32,337 bases of DNA from an uncultured Candidatus Saccharibacteria bacterium (GCA_948663575.1 CAPNAV010000012.1:1-32337); one strand, 5' to 3'; positions 7,826-15,629 are shown, numbered from the stretch's first letter. Notes: generated from the letters alone by a model not told the origin. Program-made: numbers and translations.

Positions 7826-7846
7826 AATACTATTGCGAGTAGTATT
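7826..7846. repeat. Hairpin upstream of the VPGTG-tailed gene
   Basis: AATACTA (7826-7832) and TAGTATT (7840-7846) with a 7-nt loop, in the 110-bp gap before the next gene. It lacks a T-tract, so it is probably not a strong terminator; it could be a leader stem. Confidence 0.4.
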
Positions 7847-7905
7847 CTGCGAGATGGTTCCTCTGGCGAGTTCAAACAAAAACATAAAAGAAAGAGTGTG
7901 GAAGT

Positions 7906-8829
7906 ATGCAAAGACGAAAAAAGCAACTTTTAGGTGCTGTTGGCTTAGCGGGTGTAATGGCGATGACCGCTATTGCTTGCAGCATGCCAGCTCCGGATGC
8001 GTCGGCGCAGAGCGGAGAAACAACTATTACCGTTGTGGTGGAAAACAACGAGGTTCTGTCAACTCAGATTATTAGTCCAAAAGATACGGAAATGTATCAG
8101 ACAAATGTGATTCCGATTCGGACTGTATATCAGGGTGCGACGGAACTTGTACATAGTCTGTCTTGTAGGACGGCTGATGGTTCGACTGTAAACAAAGTAA
8201 TTGATACGTTGCAGCTAGGTTCGAGGTCATCTGGTACTCGTGAGTTCGAGTATGCGATTGATACTAGCGAGCTTGGTGTGCAAGCCGATTGTGTGTTGAC
8301 TGCTACGGCAAAGGGGCCAGATAACGGAAGTGTGACTGATCAGGTTTCATTTAGGTATCGTTCCTTGGTTGTCGAAATTAAGGATGAGGTTGACGAGAAT
8401 CGTAACCCGTTAGTGCACATTGATGTTAGTGATGATGTGTATGTGTTGACGATTCAGGTCTATGATGAGCATGGTAATCCGGTTTTTGTAGATAAAGATG
8501 GAAAACCGAAAGCTATTCAAGTAGAGCGCGACCAGTTCGACCTTGAGAATATGTCTTATGAGTTATATTTGCCGATGAGTGAGTATGGCGCAAAAGCAGG
8601 GAAGTATAGCTTAGCTGTAGTAGCCTATGGCGAAGATCGTAAAACTGTGATTTCGATGAATTTGAATACCTTTGAGTACAAACCGGAAACGCCAGAAGTA
8701 CCTGGTACTGGTTCGGTGTTTGATGATTTGAACATCTCTAGGATGGATTATCTGTTAACCGGATTGATTGCCTTTGGGGCAGTAGCTGGATTTGCGATAT
8801 ATCTAATGCTACGAAAAAGTCGACACTAG
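7906..8829 (+). CDS. Secreted protein with LPXTG-like (VPGTG) sorting tail
   Basis: 307 residues. The N-terminal signal peptide is lipobox-like (TAIACSMP near residues 21-28) but could equally be cleaved after DASA. The middle holds two beta-sandwich-like segments (QIISPKDTEMYQTNVIPIRT; VVEIKDEVDENRNPLVHIDV). The C-terminus is VPGTGS (about 265-270), a polar stretch, a hydrophobic helix and RKSRH, the layout of a sortase substrate, although the VPGTG motif and the long polar spacer are atypical. It closes the surface locus after the two DUF916-like genes, matching the idea of a cell-surface complex with an anchored subunit. No sortase gene is in the window. Confidence 0.8.
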   Translation: MQRRKKQLLGAVGLAGVMAMTAIACSMPAPDASAQSGETTITVVVENNEVLSTQIISPKDTEMYQTNVIPIRTVYQGATELVHSLSCRTADGSTVNKVIDTLQLGSRSSGTREFEYAIDTSELGVQADCVLTATAKGPDNGSVTDQVSFRYRSLVVEIKDEVDENRNPLVHIDVSDDVYVLTIQVYDEHGNPVFVDKDGKPKAIQVERDQFDLENMSYELYLPMSEYGAKAGKYSLAVVAYGEDRKTVISMNLNTFEYKPETPEVPGTGSVFDDLNISRMDYLLTGLIAFGAVAGFAIYLMLRKSRH

Positions 8830-8848
8830 AGTAAAGTTGCTCAAGAAG

Positions 8849-8875
8849 GCTGTCAGGGAACTGGCAGCTTTTTTT
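8849..8875 (+). terminator. Intrinsic terminator of the surface locus
   Basis: GCTGTCAG (8849-8856) pairs with CTGGCAGC (8861-8868) with one G-U, a GGAA tetraloop and seven T residues. It ends the surface locus; accessory repeat element A starts about 25 bp later. Confidence 0.88.
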
Positions 8876-8900
8876 GTGAGGAGTGCTAGTTAGTCTCCTT

Positions 8901-9289
8901 CTCCAAACCTAGTTTGTGAGAAACGGTATGGCAAGTAGCTTCAGCAGGCTATCTTGCGAGGAATGTTAGCTAGTGCCTATCCCTCCAAGCCTAGTTTGTG
9001 AGAAACGGCTTGCGTCATCCCGCCGTCGCGAGTGCCGCTTCGCCTCGTCCTCGCTCGTAAGCTGTGGATGTTCTCACAAACTAGGTTTGGAGAGAGTATC
9101 GTCATTACGTCATTATGCTATCATTCGTAAGCTCCGCACTCACTCACAAGATGATCTGCTGGACTATAGATCTATAATCTCACCTACAATGCTAGAGCTA
9201 GGGAGACTTTTCCATAAGCTATGGATGAGGCGACAAGGTTGCTACCTAGACTACACTGGATATAGCTACAATATATTGTTCGCCAAGAA
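8901..9289. repeat. Repeat element A (copy of element B)
   Basis: Noncoding repeat. Positions 8910-8960 are identical over 51 nt to 18854-18904, and 9156-9289 closely match 19183-19314. Internal structure: an inverted repeat with perfect 22-bp arms at 8901-8922 and 9071-9092, and a third near-copy of the arm in direct orientation at 8983-9004. A small open frame crosses it, but the matching frame in element B is broken, so coding is unlikely. It abuts the 3' end of the five-cassette array, as element B abuts the two-cassette array. Confidence 0.8.
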
Positions 9290-9637
9290 ACAGATTCTTT
9301 TTATCATTATCCTGTTATTAGTAGAGACTAGGCAGCGGAGGGAATGAACCATGGTGCGAGGACTCATATCGGACGGGGTGACATATCCGGCGTCAATATT
9401 AACATCGTATGGTCCATGTTCCCACATTGAATGTATTGTTATTGACCAAGAATAGTTGCTTCGCCCGCGCCATGAGACGGCGTGTTCTAAAATATTTGGG
9501 CCTAATTTACTATCGATGTTGTATATGCGACCAGATCTGTTAAAGAATAGAGGTGATAATGCAATATTGTAGGTAGCACTTGTGCCGCTTGGCAATGTGA
9601 CGCCTCGGAATCGACCTTCTTCATCATCGCTCACCAA
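9266..9637 (-). pseudogene. Cassette 2: silent Fib_succ_major-like domain, stop shifted
   Basis: Starts at the shared LVSDD boundary (TTG codon 9637-9635) and reaches RCLVSTNNR. A one-base insertion just after the invariant 3' block moves the usual stop out of frame, adding IMIKRICFLANNIL before a TAG in element A. Interior landmarks kept: GVTLP, SATYN, ALSPLFFNRSG, SWRGRSNYSWS. There is no SD, signal peptide or promoter. It is the last member, in its own direction, of a five-cassette array. Confidence 0.7.
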
Positions 9638-9654
9638 ATTGCAAGACGTTTAAT

Positions 9655-9987
9655 TTAGGAATTGGGGTTTATCATTATTCCATTATTAGTAGAGACTAGG
9701 CAGCGAAGGGAATTGCCGAAATAGCGATAATAATTTGTTGATGGTGAAGTTAAAGATGCACTAAGATTAAAAATATAAGCCCAAGTTCTTCCTGATCTTG
9801 AAGAGCCAGCCCAAAATTGCGCTCCACTTCCTTGATATAGAATTACTGTACCGCTTTCTAAATTTGTTTCTCCGCTACGGTTGAAAAATAATGGAGATAG
9901 AGAGATATCGTAAGTAGCTTCTGTTCTTCCTGGCAATGTAAAACCTTGGTTCGTCCATGCTGCAGTGCTAGTTCCATCGCTCACCAA
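9655..9987 (-). pseudogene. Cassette 3: silent Fib_succ_major-like domain, stop shifted
   Basis: LVSDG...RCLVSTNNG with an extra A after the invariant block, giving a short IMINPNS extension. Interior: GFTLP, EATYD, SLSPLFFNRSG, FWAGSSRSGRTWAYIFNL, and NYYRYFGNSLRCL, which is the most Fib_succ_major-like ending in the window (W-x-x-S...AY...P...R-x-x-G-x-S-x-R-C). An in-frame GTG farther upstream (10026) lacks an SD, so translation is doubtful. It lies between cassettes 2 and 4. Confidence 0.7.
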
Positions 9988-10063
9988 AACTATTTGCGTG
10001 ATTTTTTGATTTTGCTTGGGATTCACGCGTTAATTATATAAGAGGATGCAAACTACTTCATCA

Positions 10064-10387
10064 TTATCTATTATTAGTAGAGACTAGGCAGCGGAGAGGC
10101 CATGAAAAAGCATCGGCATCTACACTGTAATAAGATGGCATTACGTCAGTATGGTGAAAAATAAGAAAATATGCCTGTTCTTGATTGAGTGTGTTTGATG
10201 ACCACATGTAGCCATGTTGCCCGCGAACATTAAGTACTAAATCATGGTTGGCGGTACTAATATTCCCCAAACGTACATTAAAAAGTGGTGATAGCCCGAT
10301 ATTATGGCTTGCATGAACACTGCTTGGTAAAGTAGTACCAACATTTGCATCTCGGCTAGATTCGGTAGTAAGATCATCGCTCACCAA
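10064..10387 (-). pseudogene. Cassette 4: silent Fib_succ_major-like domain
   Basis: Intact 107 codons from the LVSDD boundary (10387) to RCLVSTNNR-stop. It shows GTTLP, ASHN, GLSPLF, RGQHGYMWSSN, QAYFLIF and MPSYY before the RCL ending, a full match to the cassette pattern. No promoter or SD precedes it. The 130-bp gap to cassette 5 holds hairpins, including AACTTGT/ACAAGTT near 10452-10475. Confidence 0.72.
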
Positions 10388-10524
10388 ATGTTTTAGATTC
10401 TGGTTAATTAAGGTAATTTTGCGATAATTTTACCTCTGTTATTTTGCAGTTGAACTTGTAACGCTGGAACAAGTTGGGACGATGGAATAATTGTTTGAGA
10501 TGGCTTGAGTGATTTCTTTTATCA

Positions 10525-10830
10525 CTATCTATTATTAGTAGAGACTAGGCAGCGGTGGGAAAGAGAAATGGCGCCACTGTCTGTGTAGTTCGGGTAGACT
10601 GCGTCGCGAGTACGTAAGAAATAACTACTCCAACCAGATCTAAAGGAGTTTGACCAATAATGTCCGTCTTGGCCTCGGAATGATGTGTTTTGGCTCCATG
10701 GGTAGATATGTGAAGAGCGAGTAATAAATAATGGTGAAAAGCCAGTATTATTAGTGGCATTTTGTTCACCTGGCAAAGTAATACCTTCATTGGCATTATA
10801 TGCGGTTGTAGCTTCATCATCGCTCACCAA
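10525..10830 (-). pseudogene. Cassette 5: silent Fib_succ_major-like domain
   Basis: Intact 101 codons, LVSDDEAT...SHRCLVSTNNR-stop (TAG). Landmarks: GITLP, NATNN, FSPLFITRS, RGQDGHYWSNSFRSGW, VYPNY. Its first residues (EATTAYNAN) resemble those of cassette 8 (EATDAYNAN), although the remainder differs, so cassette starts may be exchanged independently of the rest. No promoter, SD or signal peptide. Confidence 0.72.
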
Positions 10831-10885
10831 ATAATGAAAAGAAAAAGTCTATTTTCGCTTTTTAGGGTAACGCAATCTCGCAGTT

Positions 10886-10908
10886 TTTCTGAATCTTTGA
10901 TTCAGAAA
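10886..10908. repeat. Hairpin identical to the one at 472-494
   Basis: The arms TTTCTGAATC (10886-10895) and GATTCAGAAA (10899-10908) with a TTT loop. All 23 bases equal 472-494, over 10 kb away. It lies between cassettes 5 and 6. Confidence 0.75.
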
Positions 10909-10922
10909 TTACCATAAGTTTT

Positions 10923-11249
10923 TTATCAGTATCCATTATTAGTAGAGACTAGGCAGCGGAGGGGAAAGGAAAAAGAGCGATAGTATCGTTGGGATGGTCA
11001 AAACGTATAGAGACTGATTCCCATCCAATAAGCTTCCGTTGCTTTGTGTGTGCTATTATTTGCCCATAAAAATCCATTTTGACCGCGTTCGATATTAGCG
11101 TATGGATAGCTAGTTCCACCCCATCTATTGCCACCTACACGATTAAGAAATAGAGGCGATAATCCGCCGTCCTGAGTCGCACTTTCGTTGCCTGGCAAGG
11201 TTATTCCTGTGTTCGTCATATAGTCATTAGTAGTATTATCGCTCACCAA
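10923..11249 (-). pseudogene. Cassette 6: silent domain with an in-frame nonsense codon
   Basis: Begins at the LVSD boundary (11249) and ends in the invariant RCLVSTNNG block, but the frame is interrupted by TGA (10998-11000) after GISLYTF. The reading frame after that TGA stays in register with PSQRYYRSFSFPLRCL, so the defect is a simple nonsense change, not a frameshift. The usual terminal stop is also changed (TAA to TAC) with TGA next. Interior landmarks: GITLP, SATQD, LSPLFLNR, ERGQNGFLWANN, AYWMG. Such decay is tolerable only if the cassette is not expressed as it stands. Confidence 0.72.
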
Positions 11250-11327
11250 AAGGACTTTTTCTTGACCATTGGCTACTTATATGCGTCGCACCTGTGTTGA
11301 TTCTACGCCAGCGCAATCACAGATTAC

Positions 11328-11355
11328 AAAAATAAACCCTGACGGATTTATTTTT
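11328..11355 (-). terminator. Terminator of tRNA-Val
   Basis: The arms AAAAATAAA (11328-11336) and TTTATTTTT (11347-11355), with partial G-C pairing at the loop base, lie just 3' of the tRNA on the minus strand. The AT-rich arm supplies the T-tract. Confidence 0.6.
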
Positions 11356-11361
11356 CTAATC

Positions 11362-11438
11362 TGGTGGGCGATAGAGGAGTCGAACCTCTGACCTCGTCTA
11401 CGTCAAAGACGCGCTCTAGCCAACTGAGCTAACCGCCC
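11362..11438 (-). tRNA. tRNA-Val (GAC anticodon)
   Basis: Complete cloverleaf on the minus strand. Acceptor GGGCGGT/ATCGCCC with one G-U, and the D-arm TAGCTCAGTTGGCTAGAGC. The anticodon stem CGTCT/AGACG closes the loop TTGACGT, giving anticodon GAC (Val). The T-arm is AGAGG/CCTCT, and CCA is encoded. It lies about 110 bp beyond the 5' end of the cassette array. Confidence 0.97.
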
Positions 11439-11548
11439 AGATGTAAATATTGTAACACACTTTATTATGAATGTGAATACCTTTTTCGACGGCTAATTTT
11501 TATGGAGATTGATTATTCTTATGCTATAATGGAGAAAAGGAGGAATTG

Positions 11549-11842
11549 ATGCAAATTGATGAGGAGTTCTTGAATGAGGTAGGCTTGGCGGAGATGCCTG
11601 AGGACGAAAAACGGGCTTTTATGGAACATGCCGAGGAAGAACTTGAGGTGCGTGTGGGGCAGGGGATCGGCGATTTATTGACGGAGGAGCAACTGGATGA
11701 ATTTGATAGGATTGATGATGATGAGAAAGCGGCTCTTTGGTTGAAAGAGAATGCTCCAGACTATCAAAGCGTAGTACGCAAAGTTTTTACGGCTTTTAAG
11801 GACGAGCTAGTAGAGAATCAAGCGAAAATCTTAGGGTATTAA
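11549..11842 (+). CDS. DUF5663-like small acidic protein
   Basis: 97 residues, very acidic, with a pattern I associate with DUF5663 proteins of Patescibacteria: EVGLAEMPEDEKRAF near the start, then LTEEQLDEFDRI and a C-terminal helical segment. No function is known. The ATG at 11549 follows AAGGAGGAA by a few bases; the TTG at 11546 is rejected. A TATAAT box at 11525-11530 leaves a short leader. It is predicted to be all helical and cytoplasmic, with no membrane segment. It lies between tRNA-Val and the convergent fmt. Confidence 0.85.
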   Translation: MQIDEEFLNEVGLAEMPEDEKRAFMEHAEEELEVRVGQGIGDLLTEEQLDEFDRIDDDEKAALWLKENAPDYQSVVRKVFTAFKDELVENQAKILGY

Positions 11843-11857
11843 GGCGAATAGGGGGTA

Positions 11858-13012
11858 TCAGTTCTTGTTAGGTTTGCCATAGCCGTTGACGAAGGAGATG
11901 GCGTCCATAGGTTTCTTGCCTTCGGGTTGAAGGCGATCGATAACGACAAAATTACGGTCGGCGCATTTAATCATAAGCGGGGAGGATTTAGTGCCGTTGA
12001 GACCAGCTGCTTCGCATAAGATATCGGTAACACGGAGAACGTGGGCTTCAAGAATAATACATGTTTTACCGAAAAATGTGTATTTTGGCTTTGGAAAATC
12101 TTGATAGGCGATAATTTGGCGGAGGACTTCTGAGGCGGTATATTGTTCGGGGTGGAGAGAAGATAGGGATTTGTCGAATTTTTCCGTGAAAGTAGCGTCG
12201 GCGTCGTTTTGTGGAACAGGATTAAGTTGACGAATGTGATGAAGATTGTTAACTAGCCAGTTTGCGCCGGCGGTGGCGAGATGGTGATAGATTTCTAGCT
12301 TGTTGAGCGGCAATTTTTTGAGAGTTTCTTGATGGTAAATCGGGCCAGCATCCATGGCTTTGACAAGTTTCATAATAGAATAGGAGAAATCGGAGTCGCC
12401 AGCAAGAATGGCGGATTCAATCGGGGAGGCGCCGCGGTATTTAGGCAATAATGAAGGATGAAGATTGAGAATCCCCTCTGGCTCAAAGAGGTCGAGAAGA
12501 TCTGAACGAATCATTACACCAAAAGAAGCAAGTATGCCAAAAGCTTTAGGATTTTCTTGTTTAATTCGGGAGGCATCGGCGAGGTCGGATTTGCTGCGGG
12601 CATGAAAGAGTATATCGCAATGATCTTGTAAAACGGTGAGTGTGGCGTCGGATAAGGGGCCGTTGCCAAAGAATACTACTTGCGGCTTGTTGATTTTGCG
12701 CATTGCGTCGTTATGACCTGTGACTGCTCCTTCACTGGGCGAGGAGCCCAGCTCAGTCCGCTGCTCGGTCATGCCTTGCACTGCATCAAAATCAACGGCG
12801 CCTCTTGCGGCTTGTTGACTTGCTAGCTCAGTTCGCTCAGCCCGTTGCTCAGCCTCAGCTTGTTGACCTGTCAGCTCAGTCCGTTGCTCAGTTTCGGCTT
12901 GTTGACTTGCTAGCTCAGTTCGCTGCTCGGCTTTAGTTTGTTGGCCTGCGGTTGCTCCCTCACTGGGCGAGGAGTTAACACTGATTTTTTGATTTTTAGT
13001 CTTATTAGTCAT
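11858..13012 (-). CDS. fmt: Methionyl-tRNA formyltransferase with repeat-built N-terminal extension
   Basis: Formylates Met-tRNAi using 10-formyl-THF. The core (from MRKINKPQVVFFGNGPLS, about residues 104-384) shows the ligand and catalytic elements NLHPSLLPKYRGASPI (Asn and His present) and KAMDAGPIYHQ (Asp present), then a C-terminal domain. The core is about 281 residues, slightly short for Fmt. The frame is open for a further 103 codons upstream: the ATG at 13012 overlaps the def stop by 8 nt (ATGACTAA), the usual def-fmt coupling. That extension is Gln/Glu/Ala-rich, with repeats such as TELASQQA and EQRTEL and a flanking SSPSEGA at both ends. An internal start at 12703 is possible. Confidence 0.93.
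   Translation of the reverse strand: MTNKTKNQKISVNSSPSEGATAGQQTKAEQRTELASQQAETEQRTELTGQQAEAEQRAERTELASQQAARGAVDFDAVQGMTEQRTELGSSPSEGAVTGHNDAMRKINKPQVVFFGNGPLSDATLTVLQDHCDILFHARSKSDLADASRIKQENPKAFGILASFGVMIRSDLLDLFEPEGILNLHPSLLPKYRGASPIESAILAGDSDFSYSIMKLVKAMDAGPIYHQETLKKLPLNKLEIYHHLATAGANWLVNNLHHIRQLNPVPQNDADATFTEKFDKSLSSLHPEQYTASEVLRQIIAYQDFPKPKYTFFGKTCIILEAHVLRVTDILCEAAGLNGTKSSPLMIKCADRNFVVIDRLQPEGKKPMDAISFVNGYGKPNKN
12722..12974. repeat. In-frame tandem repeats at the 5' end of fmt
   Basis: 29 bp at 12809-12837 recur exactly at 12896-12924, 87 bp (29 codons) apart, with a diverged copy between them at about 12858-12887. The outer pair TCACTGGGCGAGGAG occurs at 12732-12746 and 12960-12974, 228 bp (76 codons) apart. 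All periods are multiples of three, so copy changes keep the fmt frame. Confidence 0.75.
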
Positions 13013-13583
13013 CAGGAAAGAGCTCGGGGTTATTGGCGATTTCGGAGGCGTAATCTTGAACGGGTTGGAGGTCGCCATTGTCATCCATGCGGTAGAAGGC
13101 CTTGGAATCATCTTTGATATGGTCGATAAAGAGAATGCCATTGAGATGGTCGATTTCGTGCATGAGGGTGCGGGCGAGAAAACCGCTGGCTTTGAGGCGA
13201 ACTTCTTGACCGTTGACTAGCGTAGCTTTGACCTTGACGCGGTCGGGACGGCTAACCTTGCCATAGAGAAACGGGACTGAGAGGCAACCTTCGAAATCGC
13301 TGACATTTTTACCTTCGGTGCGGATAACCTCGGGATTGATAAGGGCAGTGAATGAGTTGTTTTTCTTGTCGTCAAAATCGTCACGAACGATAATAATACG
13401 CTGGTTAATGCCGAGCTGAGGCGCAGCCATGGCGGCGGAAAGTTCGTAAGGATGTTGATTTTCCCAATCCAGAGACGCTTCGACCATATCAGAGATAATT
13501 TGGCGAGTTTCGTCGGTGATTTCACGGATGCGAGTAGACTTGGCACGCAGGCGTGGATCTGGGGTGGTGATAATCGACTTCAT
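13005..13583 (-). CDS. def: Peptide deformylase
   Basis: 192 residues. Removes the formyl group from nascent N-terminal Met. The three PDF motifs are visible: AAPQLG (about 53-58; the usual first Gly is Ala), EGCLS (about 98-102, metal-ligand Cys) and HEIDHLNG (HExxH, about 141-148). C-terminal to these is a longer tail ending in LFPDD. TATAAT lies 8 nt before the ATG and no SD is seen, so the leader is minimal or absent. It overlaps fmt by 8 nt, forming the classic def-fmt operon that adds and removes formyl-Met. Confidence 0.97.
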   Translation of the reverse strand: MKSIITTPDPRLRAKSTRIREITDETRQIISDMVEASLDWENQHPYELSAAMAAPQLGINQRIIIVRDDFDDKKNNSFTALINPEVIRTEGKNVSDFEGCLSVPFLYGKVSRPDRVKVKATLVNGQEVRLKASGFLARTLMHEIDHLNGILFIDHIKDDSKAFYRMDDNGDLQPVQDYASEIANNPELFPDD

Positions 13584-13634
13584 AGTAATATATTATAGCA
13601 TATGGTATGGCATTATCAAGGAGATTGAGCGGGT

Positions 13635-15617
13635 TTAGAGTAAAGATGGCGGGTCGAGGACGATCGAGTATTTTGAAAAAGCAAAGGGGCGGAGAGCGCT
13701 TATAAGGTGGGCGCGAGAGGTGGCTTTGATGGTGATTTGCCAAGTCCAGCCGCGATTAGTACGTTCATGAAAAGCGGGCATGGGCGGAGAGAGCGAGAGC
13801 TGGGGATTTTGGCTGAGGAGAGTATGGGCTTGGCGGATTTTGGCGAGGGTGGTTTTTTCGGTTTTGTAGGTAATAGAGAGACGGGCGAGATGGGAGAATG
13901 GGGGGAGATGCTGGCCGCGGCGTTTTTTGAGGAGATAGTCGGCGAAAGCGGGGAAATCAGCAGTGAGAGCGGTTTTGATGACGGGATGATCGGGTTGAAA
14001 AGTTTGGAGGACGACATTGGCAACGTCGAGATGTCCGCGACCAACGCGGCCGATAACTTGGGTGAGCAGCTCAAAAGTGCGTTCCTCGGCGGCGAAATCA
14101 GGCAGGGCGAGACCGGCATCGGCCTGAACAATGCCGACGGTGGCGAGATGGGGGAGATCGAGGCCGCGAGCGAGAGTTTGAGTGCCGATGAGGATGTTGA
14201 TTTCGCCAGATTTAACCTCGTCATAGAGAGCGGCAAGAGAGCCGTCTTTTTTGTTGTCCCCGTCAAAACGGGCGATTTTGGCGTCGGGAAAGAGGCGGGA
14301 AAGTTCGGATTCGAGAAGCTTTGTGCCGAAGCCTTTATGAAGAATGCTGGCGTGGTGGCATTCGGGGCAGCTTTTGGGAACTTTTTCTTCGTGGCCGCAA
14401 ATATGACAACAGAGAGTGTAAGAGTCGGTATGGAGGGTCATGGGTAGGAAACAATTAGGGCAGAGAGCCTGCCAACCGCAATTTTCGCAGATGGTAATAG
14501 GAGCGGAACCGCGACGATTATGAAAGATAAGAGTTTGATGTTTATCTTGAATATTATGTTCTATGTTTGTCAATAAGATATTAGAAAAATAGCGGTTTTT
14601 GGAAAAAGCGGGGCGATTTTTGAGGTCGACAACGGAGATATTGGGAGTAATGGCGGTGTTTTTGGCTTTTTGGTTGAGATCGACGAGAGATTTTTTGGTT
14701 TTGGAAAGATGATAATCAACTAAATTAGGGGTGGCGCTACCAAAAATACAGGAAATATCGAGGGTTTTAGCCATGAAGCTGGCGAGACGAAGAGCGGAAT
14801 AGCGAGGAGGATTTTCTTGGAAATAGGCGCTTTCATGAGATTCGTCGATGAGGATGAGACCGAGATTGGCTAGTGGCGCAAAAAGTGCAGAACGTGGACC
14901 AATGACGATAAGCGGCTCGGGTGTGTGGGGCGGATTTTCTGCGGGAGTTGAGGTAGAAGTTGCTGTGGAATTGAGGATCTTGAGCCAAGTTTGACGGCGT
15001 TCAGCCATAGTTTGCTCAGAGTGAATGAGGACGACACGGTTGCCGAAAGTTTGTTCAAAGATTTTGACTAGTTGACTAGTGAGAGCGATTTCTGGAACGA
15101 GCAAAATGACAGACTTTTGCGTTTTAAGGGTATCAGCAGCCATTTTAAGGTAGATATTAGTCTTTCCGCTACCGGTAACGCCTCGAAGAAGAGAGGTGCC
15201 TCCGGAGGCCTCTTGAAGGCTCTTGAGTGCGGTTTGCTGATGAGGGTTAAGTTCGATTAGGGGGAGTTTGAGAGTGGATGGTGGAGTATAATCTGGAGTT
15301 TTGAGAGCGCCACGGGCAGTGAGTCCGGCGGGAATGAGGAGGCTGGCGCAGGCAGTGAGAGGGGCGAGATAATAATCTGAAAGCCAATAAGCGGATTTTA
15401 CTAAATGTTTGGGAATGGGGATATGGTAAAGAATGCGCGAGATAGGACGAGTGGGAAAATCGACGTTTTTGACGCGGCGGAGGACGATGCCAGCGACAGT
15501 TTTGGGGCCGATGGGAATAAGAACAAGTTGTCCGGGGAGCAAATTAATCTTTGAGGAATAAGTGAGCGCGCCGCCATCGGCTCGGTAAATTTCGGTCGGG
15601 AGAACCTCGAAAAACAT
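13635..15617 (-). CDS. priA: Primosomal replication restart helicase PriA
   Basis: 660 residues; a superfamily 2 3'-to-5' DNA helicase that restarts stalled forks. N-terminal DNA-binding region, then Walker A GVTGSGKT (about 146-153), Walker B-type IDESHES, GSATPN (motif III), and a zinc-binding insert with the Cys pairs CENCGWQALCPNC, CCHICG and CPEC. Next come IGTQTLARGLDLP (motif V) and QVIGRVGRG (motif VI). The DESH replaces the more usual DEEH. TATAAT at 15624-15629 ends 6 nt before the ATG and no SD is present, so the mRNA is probably leaderless. It is separated from def by about 50 bp. Confidence 0.97.
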   Translation of the reverse strand: MFFEVLPTEIYRADGGALTYSSKINLLPGQLVLIPIGPKTVAGIVLRRVKNVDFPTRPISRILYHIPIPKHLVKSAYWLSDYYLAPLTACASLLIPAGLTARGALKTPDYTPPSTLKLPLIELNPHQQTALKSLQEASGGTSLLRGVTGSGKTNIYLKMAADTLKTQKSVILLVPEIALTSQLVKIFEQTFGNRVVLIHSEQTMAERRQTWLKILNSTATSTSTPAENPPHTPEPLIVIGPRSALFAPLANLGLILIDESHESAYFQENPPRYSALRLASFMAKTLDISCIFGSATPNLVDYHLSKTKKSLVDLNQKAKNTAITPNISVVDLKNRPAFSKNRYFSNILLTNIEHNIQDKHQTLIFHNRRGSAPITICENCGWQALCPNCFLPMTLHTDSYTLCCHICGHEEKVPKSCPECHHASILHKGFGTKLLESELSRLFPDAKIARFDGDNKKDGSLAALYDEVKSGEINILIGTQTLARGLDLPHLATVGIVQADAGLALPDFAAEERTFELLTQVIGRVGRGHLDVANVVLQTFQPDHPVIKTALTADFPAFADYLLKKRRGQHLPPFSHLARLSITYKTEKTTLAKIRQAHTLLSQNPQLSLSPPMPAFHERTNRGWTWQITIKATSRAHLISALRPFAFSKYSIVLDPPSLL

Positions 15618-15623
15618 GGGGAT

Positions 15624-15629
15624 ATTATA
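15624..15629 (-). promoter_or_regulatory. -10 box of priA (leaderless spacing)
   Basis: TATAAT on the minus strand, 6 nt before the priA ATG (15617). Confidence 0.6.

Noticed and set aside
8973..9347. 124-codon frame over repeat element A
   Set aside because: The same region in element B is broken by indels, so the similarity is at the DNA level, not in a protein.
9266..11249. CRISPR array or integron cassette array
   Set aside because: The repeats are 13 and 23 nt at unit ends around about 300-nt variable coding units; no cas genes, integrase or attC-like fold was seen.
12810..12930. TAGCTCAGTTC sequences resembling a tRNA D-arm
   Set aside because: No acceptor stem, anticodon arm or T-arm; they are part of the in-frame fmt repeats.
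13707..14447. 246-codon plus-strand frame
   Set aside because: Antisense shadow of priA with no family features; priA is clear on the other strand.
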